Positions 21,393 to 31,918 of a stretch of 64,000 nucleotides of DNA are shown here, piece by piece (the stretch's first letter is position 1; each line of letters opens with the position of its first letter). The notes under the pieces were generated by a model. It made no database searches, was not told where the DNA came from, and worked only from the letters and a program-made list of their open reading frames with translations. Both the position numbers and the translations under genes were made by a program. Source of the DNA: Pseudomonas sp. KUIN-1 (GTDB lineage: Bacteria; Pseudomonadota; Gammaproteobacteria; Pseudomonadales; Pseudomonadaceae); NCBI RefSeq assembly GCF_009176725.1, contig NZ_AP020337.1:806001-870000 (forward strand), written 5' to 3'.

Positions 21393-22096
21393 GAAAGCTT
21401 TCCAGAGGCTTCGGCCTGGTCGAAATCATGGTGGCGCTGGTCCTGGGACTGGTGGTCAGTCTCGGTATCGTGCAGATATTCACGGCTGCCAGAGGCACCT
21501 ACCAGAGCCAGAATGCCGCAGCGCGGATGCAGGAGGATGCGCGTTTCCTGCTGAGCAAGCTGATGCAGGAAATCAGGATGACCGGCATGTATGGCTGCCT
21601 GAGCTTCAGTAACTACACGCCTGTATCTCCTGCTATCCCGTGGCCGATCGCACTGGATACTCCAATTCTCTGGGATAATCCGAGCAGGACGCTGACGCTG
21701 GTGACCGCCGACGTGGGGACCACAGGCAGTACGCCCACCTGGACCATTGTTTCAGACTGTCAGTCTACGACACAGCTCTACGCCAGTAAGCGTGCGCCTG
21801 CTGCGGGGGAGACGGCCTTTCCGTTGCGGCAGTTGGTCTACACGCTGACGGGAACAAACCTGACCATCCAGTACGGCACGGGGGGCGATGTGCAACCACT
21901 TTTACAGAACGTCGCAGACTTCAGTGTTTCCTTCGGCATGGCGGGTAACCCGATGTCCTATACCACGGCCGTTACCAAAGCCAATGCCGACGCTGTACGC
22001 AGTGTCCGCATCAGCCTGACGCTGCAGGATGGACAGAACGGCATCGTCAAGTCTCAGCAGTACAACGTTGTTGCTTATCTGCGTAACCGCTTTTGA
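21389..22096 (+). CDS. pilW: Type IV minor pilin PilW
   Basis: A 235-residue minor pilin with RGFGLVEIMVALVLGLVVSL, where Leu replaces the usual Thr. The conserved SQNAAARMQEDARF and EIRMTGMYGC follow. The ATG overlaps the pilV stop (ATGA). Length is within family range. Confidence 0.92.
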   Translation: MRKLSRGFGLVEIMVALVLGLVVSLGIVQIFTAARGTYQSQNAAARMQEDARFLLSKLMQEIRMTGMYGCLSFSNYTPVSPAIPWPIALDTPILWDNPSRTLTLVTADVGTTGSTPTWTIVSDCQSTTQLYASKRAPAAGETAFPLRQLVYTLTGTNLTIQYGTGGDVQPLLQNVADFSVSFGMAGNPMSYTTAVTKANADAVRSVRISLTLQDGQNGIVKSQQYNVVAYLRNRF

Positions 22097-22107
22097 ACGG
22101 GCCAGGC

Positions 22108-22608
22108 ATGAACAAGATCGTGCGATTCAATTCGATACCGACCTTCCCAGCGCGACAGCGCGGCATGGTGTTGCTGGTCAGTCTGGTATTTCTGCTGCTG
22201 CTGACGCTGCTGGGCATTTCTTCCATGCAGAACGCCACGCTGCAGGAAAAGATGGCGGGCAGTGTCGTGGTTCGTAATGTGTCGTTTCAGGCAGCCGAGG
22301 CACAGTTGCGTCTGGGCGAGTCCTCGATCATGGCGTCCGGGTTTTCAATGGCTCCCTGTAAGTCACCGGCTGCCTGCGTCCCGCCGTCGGATTCGACCAC
22401 CGTAGTCAGGCCGGGATTGGGCACTTCCGGAGTGACCTGGGTCGGGACTGCCAATGCGTTGTTCGGCATCCAGAATCTGGGTACAACGCCTACGCCCATA
22501 AAACGTCCTGCAAATTGCACGGGCTCGGTAACGATGTATCGGGTAACAGCCATCGCCATTCAAGGCACCTCACGAACAGTGCTGGAGAGTATTTATGCCA
22601 ACTGCTAA
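22108..22608 (+). CDS. pilX: Type IV minor pilin PilX
   Basis: A 166-residue minor pilin. The leader is longer than in the other pilins, with cleavage at RG before MVLLVSLVFLLLLTLLG. It lacks the Glu5 found in major pilins, as is usual for PilX. The start is the ATG at 22108; a TTG 15 bases upstream overlaps the pilW stop and is less likely. It overlaps pilY1 by 14 bases. Confidence 0.9.
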   Translation: MNKIVRFNSIPTFPARQRGMVLLVSLVFLLLLTLLGISSMQNATLQEKMAGSVVVRNVSFQAAEAQLRLGESSIMASGFSMAPCKSPAACVPPSDSTTVVRPGLGTSGVTWVGTANALFGIQNLGTTPTPIKRPANCTGSVTMYRVTAIAIQGTSRTVLESIYANC

Positions 22609-25600
22609 GGCGCTTCGTGGTGGCTTGAAATACCTCTATGGCGCGCTGTTGGCGTTGTATCTGGCAAGCCCTGTTTATGCCTTCACGCCAGCGCAAGTGC
22701 CCTTGTTGAGCTCTCCGGCGGTGCCACCGAACCTTATGCTGCTCGTCGATAACTCGGGCAGTATGTACAACATCATCTGGGATTCGGGATTTGATGCCTC
22801 GGTCAATCGTCCTAACATCAGCTACTACTCGACTCAGTGTCTCAGTGGCGTGATCACTGTTGTATGTCCGTTCATAACGACACTTTCGGATGACGATACC
22901 CTGTCGGTGGGTGATATCAATGCCTACAGTATTTTCACCCTGTCACTGATGTGTCCATTTGGCGGGCGTCCGGTTTTTCGCAATAACGCTCAGTATTGCC
23001 TTAACCTGCCCGATCCGGCCGGGAACGGGCTGACGCGATATACCGCTGATTACCTGTCCTACCTCATTGATCTGGTCCGTCCCAATTTCTTTGGTGTACG
23101 CGACTACACTAATGGCGTGATCCCCAACGATTACCGAATGAACGTCGCGAAAACCGTGGCGACCAATCTGGTGACCAACAACACGTCGCTCAGAATCGGT
23201 CTTGCCACGTTCAATGATCCAAACAATTTTGATTTAGGGCCCGGAGGCAAGATAGCCAGGGTTGTTTCGGACCTGTCGCCGGTAGCGATCAGTACCTATC
23301 AAACCACGGGTGTCTCTCAACAGAAGGCTACTCAAAATATCACTGACCTCAAAACGGCTATCAGCAACCTGACGCCGTCAGCCAATACCCCGCTGGCGGA
23401 AACCTACTATGAGATCACCCGCTATTTTCGGGGCATGACGCCGTTCTATCAAAGCGGATCGACCTATGTGAGCCCGATCCAGTACCGCTGCCAGAAAAAC
23501 TACGGTGTCGTTATAACCGATGGCTTGCCGACCTATGACCGGACGTTCCCGACCAACGACCCTGACGATGTTCTGGACACCACTCGCTCGCTACCCAACT
23601 GGGATTTGAACGCAGCCAATGACGGTGTCAACCTGTCTGGCGATGGTGAGGGCGATACGCTGTATCTGGACGATCTTGCCAAGTTCGCCTATGACATTGA
23701 CCTGCGTCGGGATGCTGTGACAACGGGCGGGGATCTGACCGGCAAAAGTTGGGACACTGCCGGCTTCGTAAAACAGGATCTCAGTACTTACACCATCGGC
23801 TTTACGGCCTCGAACCAGATGTTGATCGATGCGGCGGATGATAATCATGGTCACGGCAAATACTTTCAGGCCAACGACAGTTCGGGGCTCAGCTCGGCGC
23901 TAGATCTCGCATTAAGCGACATCTACGCCAAAGTCGGCTCTGGCGCAGGGGGCGCGGCAAACTCATCGACGTTTCAGACAGGTACTCAGTTCTATCAGGC
24001 GCTTTACGATCCAAGCGATTGGCACGGCACTATCAAAGCCTTCAATCTGGATCAGATAACAGGTGCCTTGAGCGCGCCTGTCTGGACGACTGACACGGCT
24101 ATTGTCACTGGCTCGACGCCGCCGGTATTCGAGTCGTGGAGCACGCTTGCCACTCCGACGAAGATTCCCTTGGAGTATGCCAGTTTCAGCCCTGCTCAAC
24201 AGGCTGCGCTGAATGCGACGTTGCCAACCAATGCCACCGGAGCAGAGCTTATTGCCTGGGTCAAGGGCACCGCCAATGCGAAGTTCCGGACACGTACCCG
24301 GCTGCTGGGCGATATCGTCAACTCTTCGCTCGGTATTGCACTCCCTTCACAGAAGACCGCCTCTGACCTGACCGGTGACACCACCTACACCACGTATCTG
24401 GCCACCAAGGCAAACAGCATGACCCCCAGCATTCTGGCCAATGCCAATGACGGCTTTTTCAACGTCATCAATACCAGTGATGGTTCAAGACGATATGCAT
24501 ACATGCCATCCACTGCGCTGACTTCGCTGGCTACCATTGCTTCGACCAATTATGGATCCGGCGTACACAAGTTCACCGTGGATGGGCAGATTGCGGTGTT
24601 CGATACACAGCTGTCAGCCGGCTCATCGTGGCGCACCGTTGCTTATGGCGGTACCGGAGCGGGCGGCAAGGCATTCTTCGCCATCAAGCTATTCGAGGGC
24701 ACGAGTAACACCGTCAGCGCGTTATGGGAGGTCAAGGCACCTGACACGTCCGACACCAATAACAAATTCAACAACCTTGGATACGCCTATTCCAAACCGG
24801 ATGTTGCGCGGATGGCGGATGGCACCGGGATTGTGGTGGTCGGGAACGGTTACGGCAGTTTCACCGGCAGAGCGTCGCTCTATGTACTGAATGCCAATAC
24901 CGGGGCGTTCATTGCCGAGATCCAGACGCCGGTGCTTAACAACGAAACCGATAACGGGCTTTCTTCGGTCAAATTGCGTGTCAACGCTCAGAACGTGGTT
25001 CAGGCTGCCTACGCTGGCGACCTGAAAGGTCGGCTCTGGAAGTTCGACATGAGCGGCGCCACCGCCGCCAGCTGGAAGGTGGCTTTTGGCGGCGCGCCGT
25101 TGTTCACGGCACCGCGCGGCGCCAACCAACCGATAACGGTTCAGCCCTTCGTGCTCGATCATCCACTTAACGGCAAGCTCGTTTATTTCGGGACGGGCAA
25201 GTTCATCGAAGTCGCAGACAAGCAGACCACCGCTCTTCAGGATTTTTACGCGATATGGGATGCCGACTCCGGGACGGGCAGTACCGTCGAGGCGAACCTT
25301 CAGGCGCAGGCGGTCAATGGCAGCGTTGTCAGCAACGGAACCACCTATTTCACGTCGACAACCAACGATGTGGACTGGTCAGTCAAGAAAGGCTGGTACA
25401 TGCCCCTCTCGGCCGTGACGCCCTACCTGGGCGAGCGGATCATTTACCCCGCGCAGACCAGCCGGGGGCGGATCATCTTCTCGACGGCCTCCGTGAACTC
25501 CGCCGACCCTTGTGAGAGCACCGGCACCGGTCGTGTATTCGAGCTCAATGCTGCGACTGGCAGCATGCTTAACTATCAGGTGCTCGATACCAGCGGCGAT

Positions 25601-25804
25601 AACGCTATCAACAGTTCAGACCTGCTTGTCGCGGGACTCGGATACACCGGCATCCCGGTCGTCTCGGCTATTGTCGCGGGTACGGGGGACGGCAACGAGG
25701 TGAAGATCGTCAATAACTCCACCGGCAACACGCCTGATCGCCTGAAGGAAAAGGGCGGGAGTGGTAACGTTTACCAACGCATCATGTGGCGACAAATCCA
25801 ATAG
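22595..25804 (+). CDS. pilY1: Type IV pilus tip adhesin PilY1
   Basis: A 1069-residue secreted protein with a signal sequence ending near YAF. A von Willebrand A-like domain has the metal site LLVDNSGSM (DxSxS) near residue 50. The C-terminal beta-propeller begins around residue 560. A calcium-loop-like [12 protein letters not shown] lies near residue 995. PilY1 sits at the pilus tip and acts in adhesion, surface sensing and pilus retraction control. The GGAGAG site precedes ATG 22595. No pilY2 gene follows, unlike in P. aeruginosa. Confidence 0.94.
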   Translation: MPTAKALRGGLKYLYGALLALYLASPVYAFTPAQVPLLSSPAVPPNLMLLVDNSGSMYNIIWDSGFDASVNRPNISYYSTQCLSGVITVVCPFITTLSDDDTLSVGDINAYSIFTLSLMCPFGGRPVFRNNAQYCLNLPDPAGNGLTRYTADYLSYLIDLVRPNFFGVRDYTNGVIPNDYRMNVAKTVATNLVTNNTSLRIGLATFNDPNNFDLGPGGKIARVVSDLSPVAISTYQTTGVSQQKATQNITDLKTAISNLTPSANTPLAETYYEITRYFRGMTPFYQSGSTYVSPIQYRCQKNYGVVITDGLPTYDRTFPTNDPDDVLDTTRSLPNWDLNAANDGVNLSGDGEGDTLYLDDLAKFAYDIDLRRDAVTTGGDLTGKSWDTAGFVKQDLSTYTIGFTASNQMLIDAADDNHGHGKYFQANDSSGLSSALDLALSDIYAKVGSGAGGAANSSTFQTGTQFYQALYDPSDWHGTIKAFNLDQITGALSAPVWTTDTAIVTGSTPPVFESWSTLATPTKIPLEYASFSPAQQAALNATLPTNATGAELIAWVKGTANAKFRTRTRLLGDIVNSSLGIALPSQKTASDLTGDTTYTTYLATKANSMTPSILANANDGFFNVINTSDGSRRYAYMPSTALTSLATIASTNYGSGVHKFTVDGQIAVFDTQLSAGSSWRTVAYGGTGAGGKAFFAIKLFEGTSNTVSALWEVKAPDTSDTNNKFNNLGYAYSKPDVARMADGTGIVVVGNGYGSFTGRASLYVLNANTGAFIAEIQTPVLNNETDNGLSSVKLRVNAQNVVQAAYAGDLKGRLWKFDMSGATAASWKVAFGGAPLFTAPRGANQPITVQPFVLDHPLNGKLVYFGTGKFIEVADKQTTALQDFYAIWDADSGTGSTVEANLQAQAVNGSVVSNGTTYFTSTTNDVDWSVKKGWYMPLSAVTPYLGERIIYPAQTSRGRIIFSTASVNSADPCESTGTGRVFELNAATGSMLNYQVLDTSGDNAINSSDLLVAGLGYTGIPVVSAIVAGTGDGNEVKIVNNSTGNTPDRLKEKGGSGNVYQRIMWRQIQ

Positions 25805-25815
25805 GGAAACGAATC

Positions 25816-26223
25816 ATGCGAGCGACATCCAGGGGCTTTACGTTGATCGAACTCATGATCGTCGTGGCGATTGTCGGTATTCTGGCCGCCATCGCGTACC
25901 CCAGTTACAACGAGTACGTGAGGCGTACCCAGCGGTCGGCGATTGCCAGTCTGCTGTCCGAGCAAACCCAGGCGCTGGAGCGGTTTTACTCACGAGCGAC
26001 CCCCCAGCCCACTTACATGGGGGCCAACGTGAGCTTAGGCAATACGTACTACAAGATAACGGCGACCCTTAACGCTACCGACTTCACCCTGACAGCTGAC
26101 CCTATCGGAGGCACGCTGATGGCTGGCGACAAGTGTGGCAGTTTCGTGATCACTAGCACCGGGGCGCGTACCAACACTGGCGCAACCAGCGGTGTCACTG
26201 TCAAAGACTGCTGGGGCCGCTAA
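25816..26223 (+). CDS. pilE: Type IV minor pilin PilE
   Basis: A 135-residue pilin with the start MRATSRG and then [20 protein letters not shown], a standard type III signal. Two C-terminal cysteines (DKCGSF and KDCWGR) form the D-region loop. It follows pilY1 by 11 bases and closes the minor pilin operon. It is the PilE minor pilin rather than the major subunit PilA, judging by context. Confidence 0.92.
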   Translation: MRATSRGFTLIELMIVVAIVGILAAIAYPSYNEYVRRTQRSAIASLLSEQTQALERFYSRATPQPTYMGANVSLGNTYYKITATLNATDFTLTADPIGGTLMAGDKCGSFVITSTGARTNTGATSGVTVKDCWGR

Positions 26224-26248
26224 ACCGTTTCCTTGTCACGAGACCAAG

Positions 26249-27352
26249 ATGTCCAAGCAAAAAATAGTCATTGTCGGCGGTGGCGTCATAGGTCTGTTGA
26301 CCGCCTTCAATCTGGCGTCCGAGCAGGTCAGCGTCGTGCTGCTGGACCGTTCGGGCGTTGGTCAGGAGTCTTCCTGGGCGGGCGGCGGGATTGTTTCGCC
26401 GCTTTACCCATGGCGTTACAGCCCTGCAGTCACCGCGCTGGCGCACTGGTCGCAGGATTTCTACCCGCACCTCGCCGAGCGTTTGCTCGCACAGACCGGT
26501 ATCGACCCTGAAGTGCACAGGACCGGCCTGTACTGGCTCGACCTTGATGACGAGCAGTTTGCGCTTGAATGGGCTGCCCGCGAAAAACGTTCGTTGAAGC
26601 GCGTGGATATCTCGGCGGTGAATGATGCTGTGCCGGTGCTGGGTGAGGGTTATTCGCGGGCGATCTACATGGCCGATGTGGCCAATGTACGTAATCCCCG
26701 CCTGGTCAAATCGCTCAAGGCGGCCTTGCTGGCAATGCCCAATGTCGAGATTCGCGAGCAGTGTGAAGTCAGCGGCTTTACCCGTGAAGGCAGCAGGATT
26801 TCGGGTGTGCAGACACCTGCAGGGGATATCACCGGTGATCGGGTGATTCTGGCGGCGGGTGCGTGGAGCGGCGAGTTGCTCAAGACCCTGGGGCTGGAGC
26901 TGCCGGTCGAGCCGGTAAAGGGCCAGATGATTCTCTACAAGTGCGCATCGGACTTTCTGTCGAGCATGGTGCTGGCGAAAGGGCGCTACGCGATCCCGCG
27001 CCGTGACGGGCATATCCTGATCGGCAGCACCCTGGAGCACGAAGGTTTCGACAAAACCACCACGCAGGCCGCATTGGAAAGTTTGAAGGCATCGGCCGTC
27101 GAATTGCTTCCGCCATTGGCCCATGCCGAGCCCGTCTCCCAGTGGGCAGGCCTGCGCCCTGGCTCGCCTGAGGGCATCCCGTTCATTGGACCGCTGGACG
27201 GTTTTGACGGCCTGTGGCTCAACTGCGGGCATTACCGCAACGGCCTGGTGCTGGCTCCGGCGTCCTGCCAGTTGATCACTGACCTGCTGCTGGAGCGCGA
27301 GCCGATCATCGATCCGGCACCCTACGCGCCGGCGGGGCGCCTCGCCGGCTAG
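26249..27352 (+). CDS. thiO: Glycine oxidase ThiO
   Basis: A 367-residue FAD-dependent oxidase of the DAO family, making iminoglycine for the thiazole ring of thiamine. The N-terminal dinucleotide-binding motif is IVIVGGGVIGLLTA. GHYRNGLVLAP at the C-terminus is the family pattern. The start is ATG 26249; upstream codons in the same frame overlap pilE. Its place between the pilin operon and pilRS is conserved in pseudomonads. Confidence 0.93.
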   Translation: MSKQKIVIVGGGVIGLLTAFNLASEQVSVVLLDRSGVGQESSWAGGGIVSPLYPWRYSPAVTALAHWSQDFYPHLAERLLAQTGIDPEVHRTGLYWLDLDDEQFALEWAAREKRSLKRVDISAVNDAVPVLGEGYSRAIYMADVANVRNPRLVKSLKAALLAMPNVEIREQCEVSGFTREGSRISGVQTPAGDITGDRVILAAGAWSGELLKTLGLELPVEPVKGQMILYKCASDFLSSMVLAKGRYAIPRRDGHILIGSTLEHEGFDKTTTQAALESLKASAVELLPPLAHAEPVSQWAGLRPGSPEGIPFIGPLDGFDGLWLNCGHYRNGLVLAPASCQLITDLLLEREPIIDPAPYAPAGRLAG

Positions 27353-27390
27353 TCATCCTCTCGGGCACGAGGGTGTTCTCACGGGCACCT

Positions 27391-27442
27391 ATCGTTCCGC
27401 ACGCTCCAGCGTGGGAACGCCTTTCGTGACACTCTGCGTCAC
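27391..27442. repeat. Intergenic palindromic repeat (Pseudomonas REP-like)
   Basis: Two adjacent stem-loops lie between convergent thiO and pilR: GTTCCGCACGCTCCAGCGTGGGAAC (25 bases, one mismatch) at 27394-27418, and GTGAC/GTCAC at 27426-27442. The sequence pattern around 'ACGCTCCAGCGTGGGAACGC' is, from memory, a dispersed intergenic repeat in Pseudomonas genomes. It may also act as a transcription barrier. Confidence 0.6.
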
Positions 27443-27465
27443 ATAGTTGCTGCCGCTTAACGCAT

Positions 27466-28803
27466 TCAATCCAGGCCCAGCTTCTTCAGGCGATAGCGCA
27501 GTGACCTGAACGACAAACTGAGTCTTTCTGCTGCAGCGGTGCGGTTCCAGCGGGTTTCTTCCAGCGCCTGCAGAATGAGCTGGCGTTCGACGCTTTCCAG
27601 GTAGTCTTCAAGGTTGTCGATATCGGCCAGGCTCGGGCCGTCGTTCTCCTGAGGGCTGGCAGACTCTGTCAGGCGCAGGTCGCTGGCGTGGATTTCGTCG
27701 TTCTCGCACAGCGTGTAAGCGCGCTCCAGCATGTTTTCCAGTTCGCGCACGTTACCGGGGAAGCGGTAGCTCTTCAGCGTTTCCAGCGCCTGCGCGTTCA
27801 GGCGCGCGACGGGCTGTGCGCCGTTCCCGGCAAGGCGCTTGAGCACGCTGGCTGCCAGTTGGTCGATATCCTCACGCCGCTCGCGCAACGAGGGCACGCG
27901 CACTTCGATCACGTTCAATCGGTAATACAGATCCTGACGGAACCGACCGGCCGCGACCTCTGCATTCAGGTTCTTGTGGGTGGCGCACAGAATGCGCACG
28001 TCGACGATCTGCTCTTGCTGGCCGCCGACGCTGCGGATGGATTTTTCCTGAATGGCGCGCAGCAGTTTGACCTGCATGGCCAGCGGCAGGTCTGCGACTT
28101 CATCGAGAAACAGCGTCCCGGTGTGCGCCGCCTGAAACAGACCAGGCTTGTCTTCGTGGGCACCGCTAAAGCTGCCTTTGCGATGACCGAAGAATTCGCT
28201 TTCCATGAGTTCGGAAGGAATGGCGCCGCAGTTCACCGGTATGAAAGGTTTGTCGATGCGCGGACCCTGCTCGTGGATCAGCCTCGCTACAAGCTCCTTG
28301 CCGCTGCCCGACTCACCGCTGATGTAGATCGGCGCCTGGCTGCGGGCCAGCTTGCCGATCTGACTGCGCAAGGTACGCATTGCCAGCGAGTCGCCCAGCA
28401 GGCGGTTGTCGATGCTGCGCGTGGGTTGCGCGCCGGGCAGGCTCAGCGCGCTATTGACCAGCTCGCGCAACCTGCCCAGGTCGACCGGCTTGGTCACAAA
28501 GTCGAAAGCTCCGGCCTTCAGCGCGTGGATCGCGGTGTCCAGGTTGCCGTGGGCAGTGATCATCGCCACCGGCACGTGGGGGTAGCCGTGCTGTATGTGT
28601 TGCACCAGCTCAAGGCCATTGCCGTCCGGCAGACGCATGTCGGTCAGGCACATGTCGAACGGTTCGCGGGCCAGCCAGTCGTGGGCTTCGGCAACGTTAC
28701 GCGCACTACGGGTGTCGAGTTTCATGCGTCCCAGCGTGATCTCCAGGAGTTCGCGAATATCCGGCTCATCATCGACTATCAGGATTTTTTGCCGTTGGCT
28801 CAT
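27466..28803 (-). CDS. pilR: Sigma-54-dependent response regulator PilR
   Basis: A 445-residue NtrC-type regulator that activates pilA with RpoN. The receiver domain has Asp55 in CLTDMRLPD. The AAA+ domain has GESGSGKE and the sigma-54 loop as GSFSGA, a conservative variant of GAFTGA. A C-terminal Fis-type helix-turn-helix is present (ETRWNRTAAAERLSLSFRS). The start MSQRQKILIVDDE is chosen over an upstream extension. It is cotranscribed with pilS, two bases apart. Confidence 0.95.
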   Translation of the reverse strand: MSQRQKILIVDDEPDIRELLEITLGRMKLDTRSARNVAEAHDWLAREPFDMCLTDMRLPDGNGLELVQHIQHGYPHVPVAMITAHGNLDTAIHALKAGAFDFVTKPVDLGRLRELVNSALSLPGAQPTRSIDNRLLGDSLAMRTLRSQIGKLARSQAPIYISGESGSGKELVARLIHEQGPRIDKPFIPVNCGAIPSELMESEFFGHRKGSFSGAHEDKPGLFQAAHTGTLFLDEVADLPLAMQVKLLRAIQEKSIRSVGGQQEQIVDVRILCATHKNLNAEVAAGRFRQDLYYRLNVIEVRVPSLRERREDIDQLAASVLKRLAGNGAQPVARLNAQALETLKSYRFPGNVRELENMLERAYTLCENDEIHASDLRLTESASPQENDGPSLADIDNLEDYLESVERQLILQALEETRWNRTAAAERLSLSFRSLRYRLKKLGLD

Positions 28804-28805
28804 GC

Positions 28806-30398
28806 TCAGCTCGTCTTGAACGGGTGGGCGAAGGTAATGCGCAGGCAACTGCCACCCGTGGGGCGGGGCGCGTATTCCAAATGCGCCTGATTGCTTTCAC
28901 ACAGTTCACGTGACAGATATAGACCAAGGCCGGTGCCTTTGCTTTCTGTGGTGAAAAACGGTTCGAACATTTTGCTCAGGTGTTGCTCGCTGACCCCCGG
29001 CCCGTCGTCCAGCACTTCCAGTGTGGGCAGGTCGCTCTTCTGGTCATTGTGTAGTTTCAGCCAGACCTGCGCTGACGGATGATTCTTGCCGCTGTAGCGC
29101 AGGCCGTTCTGCACCAGGTTGGTCATGATTTGCGTCAGTTGTCCGGAATCCATGCGGGTTGTCAGCGTGCCAGGGCTGATGTCGACATGAATCTTCTGAT
29201 TGGGCGCAGCGGAACTGCGAAATTCAGCGACAAAGTGTTCCAGCCAGGTTTTCAGATCGAGCAGTTCGGGTTGCGCCTCGCGTCTGCGCGACAACTGCAG
29301 GACATTTTCGATGACCCTATCAATGCGTCCCGACTGCTCATGAATGATCTGCCCCAGGCGTCGATCCGCCGCACTGAGCTCTTCCGATTCATTAAGCAAC
29401 TGCGCCGCATGGCTGACGGCGCCCAGCGGGTTGCGTATCTCATGGGCAATCCCGGCGGTCAGGCGCCCCAGTGCGGCAAGCTTGAGCTGCTGCGCCTGAT
29501 GGGCGATCTGCGACAGGTCTTCGAGAAAAACCAGCGTCTGACGCTGATCGCCACGGTTGAGTGTGGCAAAACTCGGTTGCAGTACCAGCCCGACGGGGGC
29601 GGTGGTGATGCTGCGCGGCACCATGATCGGGTTGACGAGCCACTGGCGCAGGCGTTCAACCAGTTGTGGCGAGCAGGTGTCGATGATCTGGCCGACCAGT
29701 TGCTCCTGACCCAGCAGGTGTAAGGCACCCTGATTGGCCAGCAGCACCTGGTGATTGGCATCCAGCACCAGAATGCCGGTACGCATGCGTTGCAGAATGA
29801 GTGCGTTGAGTGCTTCGAGGCTGTCGACATCCGCCGCGCGCTGTTCGGCCAGTACCTCGCTGACCTGCATGCGCGCTGTCAGCGCCTGCACCAGCAGGGC
29901 GGCGGCGAAGCACAAGGCGCCCAGCGAGCCAGCCTGCACGTAGTCGTTGGAAACCGAGGGTGTGCCGAAGCTGATGTAGAACGTCAGGTAGATGATGCCG
30001 ATGGCCGAAACCGCAGCGATCAACAAGCCGATACGGCCGCGCAGCAGCACGTTGCTGATCGCCACCGAGGCAATCAACAGGTTGCCGATACCGCTGGAAG
30101 GCCCGCCGGCTGCGTAGAATAGCGCGGAGAGCATGATCGCGTCGGTCATCGCCAGGCCGAAAAACTGTGCCTGACGGCTGGGCCGTTCCAGCAACACGAC
30201 GACCAGAATGTTGAACACCAGATACAACCAGCAGCCCGAGCGGAACAGGTTCGGGTTGGCCAGTTGCAGCAGCTCGGTTTCCAGGCTGCTGGAAATCAAC
30301 AGAACCAGTACAACGCCGATGGTCAGTCGGTAGAGGTGGTACAGCCGTAGAATCCGCTGTGCCTGCGGGCTGACAAGGGACGGTGAGTCAGCGGTCAC
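28806..30398 (-). CDS. pilS: Sensor histidine kinase PilS
   Basis: A 530-residue membrane kinase. Six N-terminal transmembrane segments are followed by a PAS-like region and HisKA with the phosphorylated His in GIAHEIRNPLGAVSHAAQLL. The HATPase domain has DDGPGV and GTGLGLYLS. The start is a GTG overlapping the upstream small gene. In P. aeruginosa PilS senses pilin in the membrane and controls PilR. Confidence 0.95.
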   Translation of the reverse strand: MTADSPSLVSPQAQRILRLYHLYRLTIGVVLVLLISSSLETELLQLANPNLFRSGCWLYLVFNILVVVLLERPSRQAQFFGLAMTDAIMLSALFYAAGGPSSGIGNLLIASVAISNVLLRGRIGLLIAAVSAIGIIYLTFYISFGTPSVSNDYVQAGSLGALCFAAALLVQALTARMQVSEVLAEQRAADVDSLEALNALILQRMRTGILVLDANHQVLLANQGALHLLGQEQLVGQIIDTCSPQLVERLRQWLVNPIMVPRSITTAPVGLVLQPSFATLNRGDQRQTLVFLEDLSQIAHQAQQLKLAALGRLTAGIAHEIRNPLGAVSHAAQLLNESEELSAADRRLGQIIHEQSGRIDRVIENVLQLSRRREAQPELLDLKTWLEHFVAEFRSSAAPNQKIHVDISPGTLTTRMDSGQLTQIMTNLVQNGLRYSGKNHPSAQVWLKLHNDQKSDLPTLEVLDDGPGVSEQHLSKMFEPFFTTESKGTGLGLYLSRELCESNQAHLEYAPRPTGGSCLRITFAHPFKTS

Positions 30399-30627
30399 GT
30401 GCCGCGGGGCCTTGCAGTCGGTGTGCTTCGCTGCAATACCATTGCTGTGCCTGGCTCAGCGCACGATCCTGCGGCAGATGAACGCCACACTGTGCGCATC
30501 GCACCATGGGGGTAGACGCCAGTTCAGGCGGCTCGGCGCGGGGTTTCGGCTTGGGGGGATTGATCAGACGCTTGACGAACCAGACCACCGCCGCGATCAA
30601 CGCGACCCACATAAGTAAGCGAATCAT
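30388..30627 (-). CDS. Small membrane-anchored zinc-ribbon-like protein (PP0621 family)
   Basis: A 79-residue protein with one N-terminal transmembrane helix (MIRLLMWVALIAAVVWFVK). A proline- and lysine-rich linker follows, then a C-terminal CAQCGVHLP...WYCSEAH motif that could bind one zinc. It is conserved upstream of pilS in pseudomonads and overlaps the pilS start by 11 bases, so it is likely cotranscribed. Function is not known. Confidence 0.8.
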   Translation of the reverse strand: MIRLLMWVALIAAVVWFVKRLINPPKPKPRAEPPELASTPMVRCAQCGVHLPQDRALSQAQQWYCSEAHRLQGPAARDR

Positions 30628-30703
30628 GACTACCAGCTTAGTGATTGACGATGGCGCAGTGTAGCCAAGCCGCGAGCGGGCGCACAGTGGCAAAATTGAT
30701 GCA

Positions 30704-30733
30704 CAAAAAAAGAGACCCGAAGGCCTCTTTTTT
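30704..30733. terminator. Terminator between bamD and the small pilS-linked gene region
   Basis: AAAAAAAGAGACC, loop CGAA, GGCCTCTTTTTT makes a stem with one internal mismatch, an A run on the left and a T run on the right. It lies 14 bases beyond the bamD stop and mainly serves bamD on the minus strand. Confidence 0.75.
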
Positions 30734-30746
30734 CATGCGCTGAGGA

Positions 30747-31769
30747 TCAGTCGAACAGACCCAGGGTCATGTAGCTGAACCACGAACGGCTCTTGGAGCC
30801 TTTCGCTTCGGCGTCTTTTTCCGCCTGTTCGTCCAGCTCTGCCTGATTCTCCGGCAGCAGCTCTTTCGGAATGGAGTCCTTGGCGTCCTGGTACTGCTTC
30901 TTCATGTCCTGATCGGCACGGGTCTGGCCCGGTGGCAGCGGTGCGCTACCGTCGATCAGGCCAAGGGTCGCTTTCGACAGCCATGAGCGGTTATCGGCCT
31001 CGGCTTCACGCGGGGTGAATTTGCCGTCAGCCAGTTGCGGGTGGTTCGGGTAGTTGGTCTTCAGCACTTCCAGGCTGGTGGCAGCCAGGTCGTCAAGGTG
31101 CAGACGCTGATAGGACTCGACCATCACTGCCAGACCGTCGCCGACCGAAGGCGTCTCCTGGAAGTTTTCCACTACGTAACGGCCACGGTTGGCGGCGGCG
31201 ACGTAGGCCTGACGGGTCAGGTAATAGTCGGCTACGTGGATTTCGTAGGACGCCAGCAGGTTGCGCAGGTAAATCATGCGCTGCTTGGCGTCAGGCGCAT
31301 AGCGACTGTTCGGAAAGCGGCTGGTCAACTGGGCGAACTCGTTGAACGAGTCGCGGGCAGCGCCCGGGTCACGTTTAGTCTGGTCCAGCGGCAGGAAGCG
31401 CGCCAGAAGGCCCACGTCCTGGTCGAAGGAGGTCAGGCCCTTCATGTAATACGCGTAGTCGACGTTCGGGTGCTGCGGATGCAGGCGGATGAAACGCTCG
31501 GCAGCGGATTTGGCTGCTTCGGGTTCACCGTTTTTGTAGTTCGAGTAGATCAACTCGAGCTGGGCCTGATCGGCGTAGCGACCGAACGGATAGCGAGATT
31601 CCAGCGCCTTGAGCTTCTCAGTGGCACTGTTATAGCTGTTATTTCCCAGGTCGGCCTGCGCCTGCTGGTACAGCTCGACTTCGCTGAGGTTTTCGTCGAT
31701 GACTTCCTTCGACGAACAGGCCGCAGTCAATGCGAGGATGGCGATCAGCAGCAGGTGTTTCACTTGCAT
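30747..31769 (-). CDS. bamD: Outer membrane assembly lipoprotein BamD
   Basis: A 340-residue lipoprotein (ComL/YfiO family) of the Bam complex. The signal peptide ends in the lipobox LTAAC and is followed by TPR helices ([12 protein letters not shown], then [20 protein letters not shown]). It is longer than E. coli BamD by about 95 C-terminal residues, a charged tail common in pseudomonads. The start [10 protein letters not shown] is chosen from the signal peptide. It is divergent from rluD. Confidence 0.95.
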   Translation of the reverse strand: MQVKHLLLIAILALTAACSSKEVIDENLSEVELYQQAQADLGNNSYNSATEKLKALESRYPFGRYADQAQLELIYSNYKNGEPEAAKSAAERFIRLHPQHPNVDYAYYMKGLTSFDQDVGLLARFLPLDQTKRDPGAARDSFNEFAQLTSRFPNSRYAPDAKQRMIYLRNLLASYEIHVADYYLTRQAYVAAANRGRYVVENFQETPSVGDGLAVMVESYQRLHLDDLAATSLEVLKTNYPNHPQLADGKFTPREAEADNRSWLSKATLGLIDGSAPLPPGQTRADQDMKKQYQDAKDSIPKELLPENQAELDEQAEKDAEAKGSKSRSWFSYMTLGLFD

Positions 31770-31918
31770 GGCGGCTTGCGTCCCTATAACGGCCTGCTGT
31801 CTTGGGCGGGGCCGTCCTGTTATGATGAGCGCCCCGCGATACCGGCGGGACAAAAGACGCCGTATTTAACCACAAGCGCGCTGCCGAAACCAAAGGCTAG
31901 CCGCCACCTAGTCTGGTC

